A stretch of 64,000 nucleotides of DNA, from NCBI RefSeq assembly GCF_001676615.1, contig NZ_LYXZ01000017.1:1-64000 (forward strand). Direction: 5' to 3'. Below are positions 56,434 to 64,000 of this stretch, one piece after another. Source of the DNA: Labrys sp. WJW. Lineage in GTDB: Bacteria; Pseudomonadota; Alphaproteobacteria; Rhizobiales; Labraceae. Made by a program: the position numbers and the translations under genes. Numbering within the stretch: the stretch's first letter is position 1; each line of letters starts with the position of its first letter. The notes beneath the pieces are model-generated. The model did not search any database. It was not told the DNA's origin and saw only the letters and a program-made list of their open reading frames with translations.

Positions 56434-56496
56434 TTTCAAGAATCCCTGAAACCGCCATTCAAGTAACTTGACATGAATTCAAGTCTCTTGAATGAT
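56434..56496 (+). promoter_or_regulatory. Promoter with three overlapping dyads before the sugar-transport operon
   Basis: Consensus -35 TTGACA (56468-56473) and -10 AATGAT (56491-56496) are 17 bases apart. Dyads TCAAGT-A-ACTTGA (56459-56471) and ATTCAAG-TCT-CTTGAAT (56477-56493) overlap the two promoter elements, and a weaker GTTTCA/TGAAAC pair lies upstream (about 56434-56453). The shared half-site TTCAAG suggests one dimeric repressor, most simply the upstream XRE-cupin protein. Confidence 0.7.
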
Positions 56497-56552
56497 GTGG
56501 ATGTCAGAACTGAGAATGAGCCCGGCACGGGCCATCCATGAAGGGAACTGAA

Positions 56553-57494
56553 ATGCGGCTTTCAAAATATCTCGCCGGATGCGCGGCAGCGGCAGCCCTG
56601 ACGCTGTCCCTCGGATCGGTGTCCGCCCTGGCCGACACCTTCGCCCTGGTCACCATCAACCAGCAGGCCCTGTTCTTCAACCAGATCAACGAAGGCGCGG
56701 AGGCCGCCGCCAAGGCAGCCGGCGCCAAGCTCGTCATTTTCAACGCCAACAATGTCCCGAGTGCGCAGAACGACGCGATAGAGAACTACATCACCCAGAA
56801 GGTCGACGGCATCATCCTGATCGCCATCGACGTCAACGGTGTGAAGCCCGCCATCACCGCCGCCAAGAAGGCCGGCATTCCCGTCATCGCCATCGACGCC
56901 CAGATCCCCGACGGCGACAATGTCTCCTTCGTCGGCGTCGACAATCTCAAGGCGGGCGAGGACATCGGCAAATTCTACGCCGACTACGTCAAGTCCAAGC
57001 TCAACGGCACCGCCAAGATCGGCGTGGTGGGCGCCCTCAATTCCTACATCCAGAACCAGCGGCTGGATGGCTTCAAGAAGGCGGTGACGGCCAGCGGCCT
57101 CAAGGTCACCTTCCTCGATACCGTCGACGGCCAGAACGTGCAGGACGTGGCGTTGAGCGCCGCCGAGAACCTGATGACGGCCAATCCCGACATGACCACG
57201 CTCTATGCCACCGGCGAGCCCGCCCTGCTCGGCACCGTCTCCGCCGTGACCAGCCAGGGGCGCACCGAGGGCGTCAAGGTCTTCGGCTGGGACCTGACCA
57301 AGCAGGCCATCGAGGGCATCGACCAGGGCTGGGTGACCGGCGTGATCCAGCAGGATCCGGCCGGCGAAGGCAAGGCCGCGGTGGAAGCCCTGGCCAAGCT
57401 CAAGAAGGGCGAGAAGATCGAGCCGATCATCAACGTTCCCGTGACGATCGTCACCAAGGAGAACGTCGACAAGTTCCGGGGCATGTTCAAGTAA
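56553..57494 (+). CDS. Sugar ABC transporter substrate-binding protein (RbsB/FrcB-like)
   Basis: A 313-residue periplasmic protein of the Peripla_BP_4 family. The signal peptide (LAGCAAAAALTLSLGSVS) cleaves near ALA at residue 27. Ribose-binding-like features: FFNQINEGAEAAAKAAGAKL, NALINYITQ-like segment IENYITQKVDGIILIAID, IPVIAIDAQIPDG and the late VIQQDPAGEGKAAVEAL. ATG 56553 follows AAGGGAA by six bases. It begins the large operon to the window end, and delivers ligand to the permease at 58593. Pentose, fructose or a nucleoside-like sugar derivative are all possible ligands. Confidence 0.92.
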   Translation: MRLSKYLAGCAAAAALTLSLGSVSALADTFALVTINQQALFFNQINEGAEAAAKAAGAKLVIFNANNVPSAQNDAIENYITQKVDGIILIAIDVNGVKPAITAAKKAGIPVIAIDAQIPDGDNVSFVGVDNLKAGEDIGKFYADYVKSKLNGTAKIGVVGALNSYIQNQRLDGFKKAVTASGLKVTFLDTVDGQNVQDVALSAAENLMTANPDMTTLYATGEPALLGTVSAVTSQGRTEGVKVFGWDLTKQAIEGIDQGWVTGVIQQDPAGEGKAAVEALAKLKKGEKIEPIINVPVTIVTKENVDKFRGMFK

Positions 57495-57578
57495 CGGGCT
57501 GAGCGTCCTTCGTCACTTTCCAATGCGAGAGTGCAGGGGCATGAACATCTCTCGACAGTGCCAAACGAGACGCGACTT

Positions 57579-57710
57579 CCTTCTCCCCTTGCGGGAGAAG
57601 GTGGCCTCGCGACGCGAGGTCGGATGAGGGGTGTTGGCGAATGTCCGACAAGGCTGCGTATCTCCCCTCATCCGGCGCTTCGCGCCACCTTCTCCCGCAA
57701 GGGGAGAAGG
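57579..57710. repeat. RIME-like intergenic palindromic element, copy B
   Basis: Same arrangement as the element at 5147-5280: outer hairpins CCTTCTCCCC-N-GGGAGAAGG at both ends and inner CGGATGAG and CTCATCCG facing each other. As with copy A, it follows or precedes a binding-protein gene within a transport operon, where differential mRNA stability would be useful. Confidence 0.8.
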
Positions 57711-57777
57711 CTTCCTGAACTTCATTGGGCAAGCGCCCGGAGAACTCGGGACAGACTTTTCATTGCCAGGCGGGACC

Positions 57778-58596
57778 ATGATGGACAGTGGCGAACCCTA
57801 CCGCGTCAAGATGACCGGTATCTCCAAGCGATACAACACGATCCAGACCCTGGACGACGTATCGCTGATGCTCAGGCCCGGCGAGGTACTCGGGCTGGTC
57901 GGCGACAACGGCGCCGGCAAGTCGACCCTGAGCAAGGTGCTCTCGGGTGCCGTGATCCCCGACTCCGGCACGATCGAGATAGACGGCAAGGTGCAGTCCT
58001 TCTCTTCGCCCGCCGATGCCCGCGCCGCGCGAGTGGAGATGGTCTATCAGGACCTGTCGCTGTGCGACAGCGTCGACGTCGCCGGCAATCTCTTCCTCGG
58101 CCGCGAGCCCAGGCACCGCATCCTCGGCGTACCCTTCCTCGACCAGCGCCGCATGCATGGCGAGGCCCGTGACATGCTCGACAAGCTCGGCATCGTCATC
58201 GCCGACACCCGGCTGAAGGTCGAGAACCTCTCCGGCGGCCAGCGCCAGTCGATCGCCATCGGCCGCGCCGCGTCCTTCAATCCCTCCGTGCTGATCATGG
58301 ACGAACCCACGGCCGCCCTGGCCGTCGCCGAGGTCGAGGCGGTACTCGAACTGATCCGCACCGTCAGCGCCCGCGGCGTCAGCGTGATCCTGATCACCCA
58401 CCGTCTGCAGGACCTCTTCCTCGTCTGCGACCGCATCCAGGTGATGTATGAGGGCCGCAATGTCGCCGAGCGGCGGATCGAGGACACCAATATCGAGGAG
58501 GTGGTCAACCTCATCGTCGGCCGCAAATTCAGCGCCCGCTCCGCCGCCGCCGCCCAAACGAACGGCTCTAACCAAGACAACGGAGCCCGCGCATGA
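57778..58596 (+). CDS. Sugar ABC transporter ATP-binding protein, single-domain (FrcA-like)
   Basis: A 272-residue ATPase of the CUT2 group but with one nucleotide-binding domain, unlike the duplicated RbsA/MglA (about 500). Walker A GDNGAGKST lies near residue 43, the signature LSGGQRQ near 150 and Walker B LIMDEPTAAL near 174, with the switch histidine in ITHRLQDL. This matches the single-domain FrcA of rhizobial fructose uptake; two copies would act as a homodimer. It follows the repeat and overlaps the permease as ATGA. Start at ATG 57778; 57781 is nearly equal. Confidence 0.9.
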   Translation: MMDSGEPYRVKMTGISKRYNTIQTLDDVSLMLRPGEVLGLVGDNGAGKSTLSKVLSGAVIPDSGTIEIDGKVQSFSSPADARAARVEMVYQDLSLCDSVDVAGNLFLGREPRHRILGVPFLDQRRMHGEARDMLDKLGIVIADTRLKVENLSGGQRQSIAIGRAASFNPSVLIMDEPTAALAVAEVEAVLELIRTVSARGVSVILITHRLQDLFLVCDRIQVMYEGRNVAERRIEDTNIEEVVNLIVGRKFSARSAAAAQTNGSNQDNGARA

Positions 58597-59600
58597 CGGC
58601 CTCGTCCACCACCCCCGCCCATCGCCCGCGCGTCCACAAGGCCCGCTGGCGCGACAAGGCGATGGCGAATGGTAGCATCATCTCGATCGCCCTGTTCTTC
58701 ATCTTCGTCTGCCTGGTCTTCTCGATCTGGACCGAGGCCTTCCTCACGGCCCCCAACCTCCTCAACATCGTGCGCCAGTCGGCGCCGCTCCTGATCGTGG
58801 CGGCTGCGATGACCTTCGTAATCACCACGGGCGGCATCGATCTTTCGGTCGGCTCGGTGCTGGCACTCGCGGCAACCTTGTCGGCGGCCTCGCTGCAAGC
58901 GGGCATTCCTTGGCCGCTCGTCATCGTGCTGATGCTGGCGATGGGCGGGGTGATCGGCGCCATACAGGGCTTCTTCATCGCCTATGAGCGCATCCCCGCC
59001 TTCATCGTCACCCTGGCCGGCCTGTCGGTGATCCGCGGCCTCGCTTTGTTGATCACGGCGGGCTATTCGATCCCGGTCGAGGCGCAGAGCCCCTTCACCG
59101 CGATCGGTCGCGCCTGGTTCCTCGGCATGCCTGTGCCGGCCCTGATCGCCCTCGTGGTGCTGGTGATCGCCTTCCTCGTCTTCAACCGGACACCCTTCGG
59201 CCGCTATGTCACCGGCGTGGGTGCCAATGCCGAGGCCGTCAGGCGCGCCGGCATCAACACCCGCTTCGTGGTGTTGTGCGTCTATATTCTCTCCAGCATG
59301 ACCGCATCCGCCGCCGGCGTCATCCTGGCCGCGCGCCTCGGCTCCGGCTCCTCCAATGCCGGCCAGGGCTTCGAACTCGACGTCATCGCCGCGGTAGTGC
59401 TGGGCGGTACCAGCCTGTTCGGCGGGCGCGGTACGGTCGTCGGCACGGTACTAGGCGCCTTGACGGTCGCGGTGATCGCCAACGGCTTGGTGCTGGCGCA
59501 TATGTCGCCCTTCCTGACACCCATCGTCACCGGCTCGATCATCCTGATCGCCATCTGGCTCAATTTCCGCCTGTTCAAGGGCGCCATGAGAAGCCACTGA
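58593..59600 (+). CDS. Sugar ABC transporter permease (RbsC/FrcC-like)
   Basis: A 335-residue inner-membrane permease of the BPD_transp_2 family with about ten hydrophobic segments. FVITTGGIDLSVGSVLALAA near residue 72 and LDVIAAVVLGGTSLFGGRGTVVGT near 265 are hallmarks of RbsC-type permeases, as is FGRYVTGVGANAEAVRRAGI before the ATPase-contact loop. It completes the uptake system with the proteins at 56553 and 57778. Confidence 0.92.
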   Translation: MTASSTTPAHRPRVHKARWRDKAMANGSIISIALFFIFVCLVFSIWTEAFLTAPNLLNIVRQSAPLLIVAAAMTFVITTGGIDLSVGSVLALAATLSAASLQAGIPWPLVIVLMLAMGGVIGAIQGFFIAYERIPAFIVTLAGLSVIRGLALLITAGYSIPVEAQSPFTAIGRAWFLGMPVPALIALVVLVIAFLVFNRTPFGRYVTGVGANAEAVRRAGINTRFVVLCVYILSSMTASAAGVILAARLGSGSSNAGQGFELDVIAAVVLGGTSLFGGRGTVVGTVLGALTVAVIANGLVLAHMSPFLTPIVTGSIILIAIWLNFRLFKGAMRSH

Positions 59601-59616
59601 ACCGGAGCCATTGAGC

Positions 59617-60705
59617 ATGGATCACCTGTTCCAGCCCCGCCCAGCGGAGCGCAAGCCGATCGGCATCCAATCGGGCACCGCCATGACGGTGCTTGGTCCG
59701 GTGCCGGTGGACGATCTCGGCATCACCTTGATGCACGAGCACATCCTGCTCGACGGCGCACGCACCTGGAAATGCCCGTGCCACCCCGACGAGAAGGCGA
59801 TCGCCGAGCAGGCGGTGAATATCGAGATCATCGGCGAATTGCGGATGAACCCCTATATGAACCGCGACAATGTCTCGCTCGACGACAGCGACCTTGCCTT
59901 GTCCGAGCTCAAGCGCTTCCAGGCGCTCGGCGGCCACACCGTGATCGAGGCCACCAATATCGGCATCGGCCGCGCGCCCGAGAAGCTGGCGCGCATCTCC
60001 CGCGCCTCCGGCATGAAGATCATCATGGGCACCGGCTTCTATCTGGAGCCAACCCATCCGGACTGGCTGAAGGCGATGGATGTCGAGGCGGTGACGCAGT
60101 TCATCGTCGACGATGTCGGCGGCGGCGAGGAGCAGCCGCAGATCATGGCGGGGATCATCGGCGAAGTCGGCGTCAGCAAAGATTTCACGGCAGAGGAAGA
60201 GAAGTCGCTGCGCGCCTCGGCGCGGGCTGCCGGGATCACCGGCCTGCCGCTTTCCATCCACTTGCCCGGCTGGGAGCGTCTCGGCCATCGCGTGCTCGAC
60301 ATCGTCGAGGCCGAAGGCGCCGATCTCAGGCACACCGTGCTCTGCCACATGAATCCGAGCCATGCCGACCTGGCCTATCAGCGGGCCCTGGCCGAGCGCG
60401 GTGCCTTCCTGGAATACGACATGATCGGCATGGACTATTACTTTGCCGACCAGGACGCCCAGTCTCCTTCCGACGAACAGAACGCCACGGCGATCCGCGC
60501 GCTGGTCGACATGGGCTTCACCGACCGCCTGCTGCTGTCGCAGGACGTCTTCCTGAAGATCATGCTCACCCGCTATGGCGGCTTCGGCTACGGCTTCATC
60601 CTCAAGCATTTCGTGCCCCGCCTCCTGCGCCACGGCGTGGAGCAGGAGGCCATCGACCGCATGCTCGTCGACAATCCCAAATCCGTGTTCTCCGCTGCAG
60701 CGTGA
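59617..60705 (+). CDS. Phosphotriesterase-homology protein (amidohydrolase superfamily)
   Basis: A 362-residue binuclear-metal hydrolase fold. The first ligands are in LMHEHILLD (HxH form HEH) near residue 35; IGEVG near residue 183 supplies a glutamate or carbamylated-lysine position; later ligands are SIHLPG, LCHMNPSH and LLLSQDVF (aspartate). Relatives include PHP, lactonases and N-acyl or phospho-sugar hydrolases; few have a known physiological substrate. Encoded right after the transporter, it probably performs an early hydrolytic step on the imported compound. ATG 59617 is used; TTG 59611 is possible. Confidence 0.85.
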   Translation: MDHLFQPRPAERKPIGIQSGTAMTVLGPVPVDDLGITLMHEHILLDGARTWKCPCHPDEKAIAEQAVNIEIIGELRMNPYMNRDNVSLDDSDLALSELKRFQALGGHTVIEATNIGIGRAPEKLARISRASGMKIIMGTGFYLEPTHPDWLKAMDVEAVTQFIVDDVGGGEEQPQIMAGIIGEVGVSKDFTAEEEKSLRASARAAGITGLPLSIHLPGWERLGHRVLDIVEAEGADLRHTVLCHMNPSHADLAYQRALAERGAFLEYDMIGMDYYFADQDAQSPSDEQNATAIRALVDMGFTDRLLLSQDVFLKIMLTRYGGFGYGFILKHFVPRLLRHGVEQEAIDRMLVDNPKSVFSAAA

Positions 60706-60737
60706 GCCCACGCCTCCCACTTTTCCAAGGAGTGACC

Positions 60738-61508
60738 ATGTCCAAGAAGAAGATCCTGCTCGCCGGCGAATCCTGGGTCTCGACCTCGACCCATATCAAG
60801 GGCTTCGACCAGTTCCCGACCGCGACTTATCACACCGGCGCCGACGAGCTTCTCGCCGCCCTGAAGGACAGCGCCTTCGACATCACCTTCATGCCCGCGC
60901 ATGAGGCGCAGCGCCATTTTCCGCAGGATATCGAGGCGCTTTCGGCCTATGACGCCGTGGTCCTGTCCGATATCGGCGCCAACACGCTGCTGCTGCATCC
61001 CGATACCTGGATCCACTCCAAGCCCACGCCGAACCGCCTGCGCCTCCTGCGCGACTATGTGCGGAACGGCGGCGGCTTGTTGATGTTCGGCGGCTATTTC
61101 AGCTTCCAGGGCATCAATGGCGGCGCCCGCTACCGCAAGACGCCGGTCGAGGACGTGCTGCCGGTCGAATGCCTCGCCTTCGACGACCGCGTGGAAGTGC
61201 CGGAGGGCTTTGCTCCCGTCGTCACCGGCCCGGCCGATCACCCGATCCTGCAGGGCCTGGGCACGCAATGGCCCATCCTGCTCGGCTATAACGAGGTGAC
61301 GCTCAAGCCGGATGCCGAGGTGCTCGCCATCGTCTCGTCCGACTACGGTTCCCAGCCACTGCTGGTGACCGGCACTCATGGCAAGGGCCGCACCGTGGCC
61401 TGGACCTCCGATGTCGGCCCGCATTGGCTGCCGCCGGGCTTCATCGCCTGGGACGGCTATAAGAAGCTGTTCGAGCAGATGCTGGTCTGGGCGACCACAA
61501 AGGGCTGA
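60738..61508 (+). CDS. GATase1-like (DUF1355-type/ThuA-like) protein
   Basis: A 256-residue protein that starts KKKILLAGESWVSTSTHIKG, the typical start of the GATase1-like PF07090 group. The flavodoxin-like class I amidotransferase fold is clear (VVLSDIGANTLLL, GGGLLMFGGYFSFQGING), but no obvious GxCxG nucleophile elbow is present, so amidotransferase activity is not supported. An AGGAG site precedes the ATG. Its constant neighbourhood with sugar-derivative genes hints at a sugar-binding or isomerising role. Function not established. Confidence 0.82.
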   Translation: MSKKKILLAGESWVSTSTHIKGFDQFPTATYHTGADELLAALKDSAFDITFMPAHEAQRHFPQDIEALSAYDAVVLSDIGANTLLLHPDTWIHSKPTPNRLRLLRDYVRNGGGLLMFGGYFSFQGINGGARYRKTPVEDVLPVECLAFDDRVEVPEGFAPVVTGPADHPILQGLGTQWPILLGYNEVTLKPDAEVLAIVSSDYGSQPLLVTGTHGKGRTVAWTSDVGPHWLPPGFIAWDGYKKLFEQMLVWATTKG

Positions 61509-61511
61509 ACC

Positions 61512-62426
61512 ATGGCGGTGCATGTCGTCGGCAATGTCTGTGTCGACACGACCTTCCGGCTGGAGCGTTTCCCGGTTCCCGGCGAGACGCTCAATGCCTC
61601 CGGTCACGCCGACGGCATCGGCGGCAAGGGCGCCAACCAGGCCATTGCCGCCTCCCGCACGGGCGCGGACGTGACGCTGTGGGCGGCTGTGGGCGGCGAC
61701 GCTGCGGGAGGCTGGATCGCCGACCGCCTCGCGGCGGAAAGTCTTGCCTGCCGCCTCACGGCCAAGCCCCTGCCGACGGATCGCTCAGCGGTACTGGTCG
61801 ACGCCGGCGGCGAGAACATCATCGTCACCGGCAGCCTGTGCGCGGAAGCCTTCGATCCGCTCGCGGAAACGGATATTGCCGGCAGGATCGCTGCAGGCGA
61901 CATCATGGTGATGCAGGGCAATTTGTCGCCCCGGGCCACCGCGGCCTGCCTGGATCTGGCCCGGCATCGCGGCGTCCGCACCATTCTCAACCCCAGCCCG
62001 CTGCCCGCCGCAGCGGGCCCCGCACTGCCGCAGGCCGATATCGTCATCGTCAATGAGGGGGAAGCCCAGGCGCTGACCCGCTTCGACGATCCCGAGCAGG
62101 CCGCCGCTGAACTTCTCCGCCAGGGAGCCGGCATCGTTCTCGTCACCCTCGGCCGCCGGGGCTGCCTCATTGCCGAGGGCAGGACGGGAAGCATTCGCCG
62201 CCTGCCGGCTCCGGCAGTCACCGCCGTCGATACCAGCGGCGCGGGCGATGTCTTCTGCGGCATCTTCGCCGGCGGCATCGACCTCGGCATGACGCCGACA
62301 GAGGCCGCCAGTCTCGCCATCGCCGCCGCTGCCGTCGCTGTCGGCCGCAACGGCACCTCGGATTCCTGCCCCAGCACGGCGGAGATCCGCGACCTCATCA
62401 GGACATTGGAAACGGAAAAGCCATGA
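61512..62426 (+). CDS. PfkB-family sugar kinase (ribokinase-like)
   Basis: A 304-residue kinase. The first PfkB signature, GGKGANQAIAASRTGAD, lies near residues 36-52, and the second, DTSGAGDVFCGIFAGG with the catalytic aspartate, near 238-253. Ribokinase-type enzymes phosphorylate pentoses, 2-keto-3-deoxygluconate or nucleosides. It starts three bases after the preceding gene, so the operon contains import, hydrolysis and then phosphorylation. The phosphorylated product would be a suitable ligand for the BtpA-family protein encoded next. Confidence 0.9.
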   Translation: MAVHVVGNVCVDTTFRLERFPVPGETLNASGHADGIGGKGANQAIAASRTGADVTLWAAVGGDAAGGWIADRLAAESLACRLTAKPLPTDRSAVLVDAGGENIIVTGSLCAEAFDPLAETDIAGRIAAGDIMVMQGNLSPRATAACLDLARHRGVRTILNPSPLPAAAGPALPQADIVIVNEGEAQALTRFDDPEQAAAELLRQGAGIVLVTLGRRGCLIAEGRTGSIRRLPAPAVTAVDTSGAGDVFCGIFAGGIDLGMTPTEAASLAIAAAAVAVGRNGTSDSCPSTAEIRDLIRTLETEKP

Positions 62427-63265
62427 CATCCTCCTCCAAACCCATCGGCCAGGCCGCCGGCGACGCGCTGACGAGCCTCTATGGCAGATCCAAGGTCGTC
62501 ATCGGCGTGGTGCATCTTGCCCCCCTTCCCGGTTCGCCGCGCTATCAGGGCGAGGCCATCGAGGCCATCTACCAGCGCGGCCTCGATGATGCGAAGGCCT
62601 ATCTGCATGGCGGCTGCGACGGCGTGATCGTCGAGAACCATGGCGACGTTCCCTTCGCCAAGCCTGACGATATCGGCCCGGAAACCTCGGCCTACATGTC
62701 GGTGATCTCCGACCGCATCCGGCGTGAACTCGGCCGTCCCATCGGCATCAACGTGCTGGCCAACGCCGCCATCCCCGCCCTTTCCATCGCCAGCGCCGCC
62801 GGCGCCGGCTTCATCCGGGTCAACCAATGGGCCAATGCCTATGTCGCCAATGAAGGCTTCATCGAGGGCGAGGCCGCCCGCGCCATGCGGTTCCGGGCCA
62901 AATTGCGCGCCCATGGCATCCGCATCTTCGCCGACGCCCATGTCAAGCACGGTGCCCACGCCATCGTCGCCGACCGGCCGGTGGAGGAACTGGTCAAGGA
63001 TCTCGTCTTCTTCGATGCCGATGCCATCATCGCCACCGGCCAGCGCACCGGCCATGCCGCGGATCTCGGCTATATCCAGATGATCAAGGAGGCCGCCGGC
63101 CTGCCGACCCTGGTGGGCAGCGGCGTCACCCCGGACAATGCCAACGACATTCTCAGTATCGTCGACGGCGTGATCATCGCCAGCGCCCTCAAGCATGACG
63201 GCGTGTGGTGGAACCCGGTCGATCCGGCCCGCGTGACCGCCTTCATCGCCGGGCTAGCCCGATGA
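62423..63265 (+). CDS. BtpA/SgcQ-family protein
   Basis: A 280-residue TIM-barrel protein of the BtpA family. BtpA was first linked to photosystem I stability in cyanobacteria, but most bacterial members lie in sugar operons (SgcQ). Family motifs: VIGVVHLAPLPGSPRYQG near the start, GCDGVIVENHGDVPF, INVLANAA and GFIRVNQWANAYVANEGFI. The late LVGSGVTPDNA followed by IIASALKHDG looks like a phosphate-binding end of a ribulose-phosphate-type barrel. ATGA overlaps with both neighbours show tight coupling. An enzyme acting on the kinase product is inferred. Confidence 0.85.
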   Translation: MTSSSKPIGQAAGDALTSLYGRSKVVIGVVHLAPLPGSPRYQGEAIEAIYQRGLDDAKAYLHGGCDGVIVENHGDVPFAKPDDIGPETSAYMSVISDRIRRELGRPIGINVLANAAIPALSIASAAGAGFIRVNQWANAYVANEGFIEGEAARAMRFRAKLRAHGIRIFADAHVKHGAHAIVADRPVEELVKDLVFFDADAIIATGQRTGHAADLGYIQMIKEAAGLPTLVGSGVTPDNANDILSIVDGVIIASALKHDGVWWNPVDPARVTAFIAGLAR

Positions 63266-64000
63266 CATCTCCGGCAATCAATGCCGAGCGGTTGCAGCAA
63301 CGTCTCCAGGCCTTCGCCCATATCGGCGCCACGCCGGCGGGCGGCGTCAACCGCCAGGCCCTCAGTCCTGAAGACCGGGAAGCGCGGAGCCTGCTGGCCG
63401 AACTGGCGCTCGCCCGCGGTTTCCAAGTCTTCCAGGACGCCATGGCCAATCTCTTCGTCCGCCGCAACGGCCGTGACGACAGCCTGCCGCCTTTGCTGAT
63501 CGGCAGCCATCTCGACAGCCAGCCGACCGGCGGGCGCTTCGATGGGGCCCTCGGCACGCTCTCGGCCTTCGAGGTGCTCGAGGCGCTGGAAGATGCGGGC
63601 GTGCAGACGCCGGGACCCATCGAGGTGGTGGCCTGGACCAATGAGGAAGGCAGCCGCTTCGCGCCCGGCGTGATGGGATCGATGGCCTTTGCGGGCGTGG
63701 AGGATCCGGCGCAATGGCGATCCCTGGCCGGCAGCGACGGCGCCTCGTTCGCGGACGAGTTGGCGGCAACGCTCGCAGCCCTGCCCCAAGCGGTGATGCG
63801 CCCGCTCGGCACACCCGTCTCCGGCTATATCGAACTCCATATCGAGCAGGGACCATCCCTCGAAAAAGAGGGCCTTGCCATCGGCGTGGTGACGGGGGTC
63901 CAGGGCACGCGCTGGCTCAAGGTCACCGTCACCGGCGAGGCTGGCCATGCCGGCACCACGCCCCTGCCCTATCGCCGCGATCCGATGGTGGCGGCCGTCG
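63262..64000 (+). CDS. M20-family Zn-dependent amidohydrolase (hydantoinase/carbamoylase family), 3' end cut off
   Basis: The first 246 codons are present; the rest lies beyond the window. It starts MTSPAINAERLQQRLQAF and has GSHLDSQPTGGRFDG near residues 82-96, NEEGSRFAPGVMGS near 131-144, the ELHIEQGP metal region and the GEAGHAGTTPLPYRRDP linker domain, all typical of carbamoylases and allantoate amidohydrolases. It resembles the protein at 16537-17784 but is clearly not a recent copy. Its place after the BtpA-family gene (ATGA overlap) implies that the imported compound carries an amide, ureido or carbamoyl group. Confidence 0.9.
   Translation, partial: MTSPAINAERLQQRLQAFAHIGATPAGGVNRQALSPEDREARSLLAELALARGFQVFQDAMANLFVRRNGRDDSLPPLLIGSHLDSQPTGGRFDGALGTLSAFEVLEALEDAGVQTPGPIEVVAWTNEEGSRFAPGVMGSMAFAGVEDPAQWRSLAGSDGASFADELAATLAALPQAVMRPLGTPVSGYIELHIEQGPSLEKEGLAIGVVTGVQGTRWLKVTVTGEAGHAGTTPLPYRRDPMVAAV

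Noticed and set aside
60738..61508. A functional glutamine amidotransferase.
   Set aside because: The fold is GATase1-like, but no nucleophile cysteine elbow of the GxCxG type is visible, so only a fold-level call is made.

Overview
The window is GC-rich and densely coded. Many neighbouring genes overlap as ATGA, and most gene families are typical of alphaproteobacteria of the order Hyphomicrobiales (Rhizobiales): several ABC uptake systems with their own regulators, a maf-yacG pair, a BtpA/ribokinase operon, and RIME-like intergenic palindromes. A free-living soil or plant-associated rhizobial relative is the best guess; genus cannot be read from the sequence alone. No rRNA, tRNA, CRISPR array, transposase or phage gene was seen. 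All functions rest on motif and family recognition by eye, without database searches.

Layout. (1) 1-7663, minus strand: a Dpp/Opp-type ABC transporter (binding protein, two permeases, two ATPases) interleaved with two DapA-family lyases and headed by a GntR/FCD regulator. A perfect 32-bp dyad separates the regulator from a divergent pair of Gfo/Idh/MocA oxidoreductases (7747-9707). (2) 9835-14620: an SDR, a small secreted protein, a maf-yacG-Ldh-family operon, and a DUF1348 gene co-transcribed with its probable TetR repressor behind a palindromic operator. (3) 14630-17784: a DecR-like Lrp/AsnC regulator divergent from a racemase, an ATC hydrolase and an M20 carbamoylase, together a candidate route from 2-amino-thiazoline-4-carboxylate to L-cysteine. 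(4) 17852-25691: an SGNH hydrolase, then puuB and puuA divergent from a PotGHI-type polyamine transporter without a binding protein, with a control region rich in hairpins and operator-like repeats. (5) 26143-30441: a four-gene carbohydrate ABC transporter.

(6) 30448-40506: AsmA-like protein, spermidine-synthase-like protein, acetoacetyl-CoA synthetase, a copper/PepSY cluster (DUF2946, PepSY membrane protein, CopC, CopD, an unknown anchored protein) and a class I amidotransferase. (7) 40627-50480: glycolate oxidase glcDEF, a hydrolase, an ArsR regulator with an apparent ATA start divergent from an MFS exporter, and malate synthase G; glcDEF and glcB together would convert glycolate to malate. 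(8) 50542-55490: TPR protein, membrane and secreted proteins, a TerB-like protein, and bluB under a cobalamin riboswitch. (9) 55631-64000: an XRE-cupin regulator followed by an eight-gene operon: a ribose/fructose-type ABC transporter, a phosphotriesterase-homology protein, a GATase1-like protein, a PfkB kinase, a BtpA-family protein and an M20 amidohydrolase cut by the window end. This last operon and the ATC/cysteine cluster are the best candidates for incompletely described pathways.
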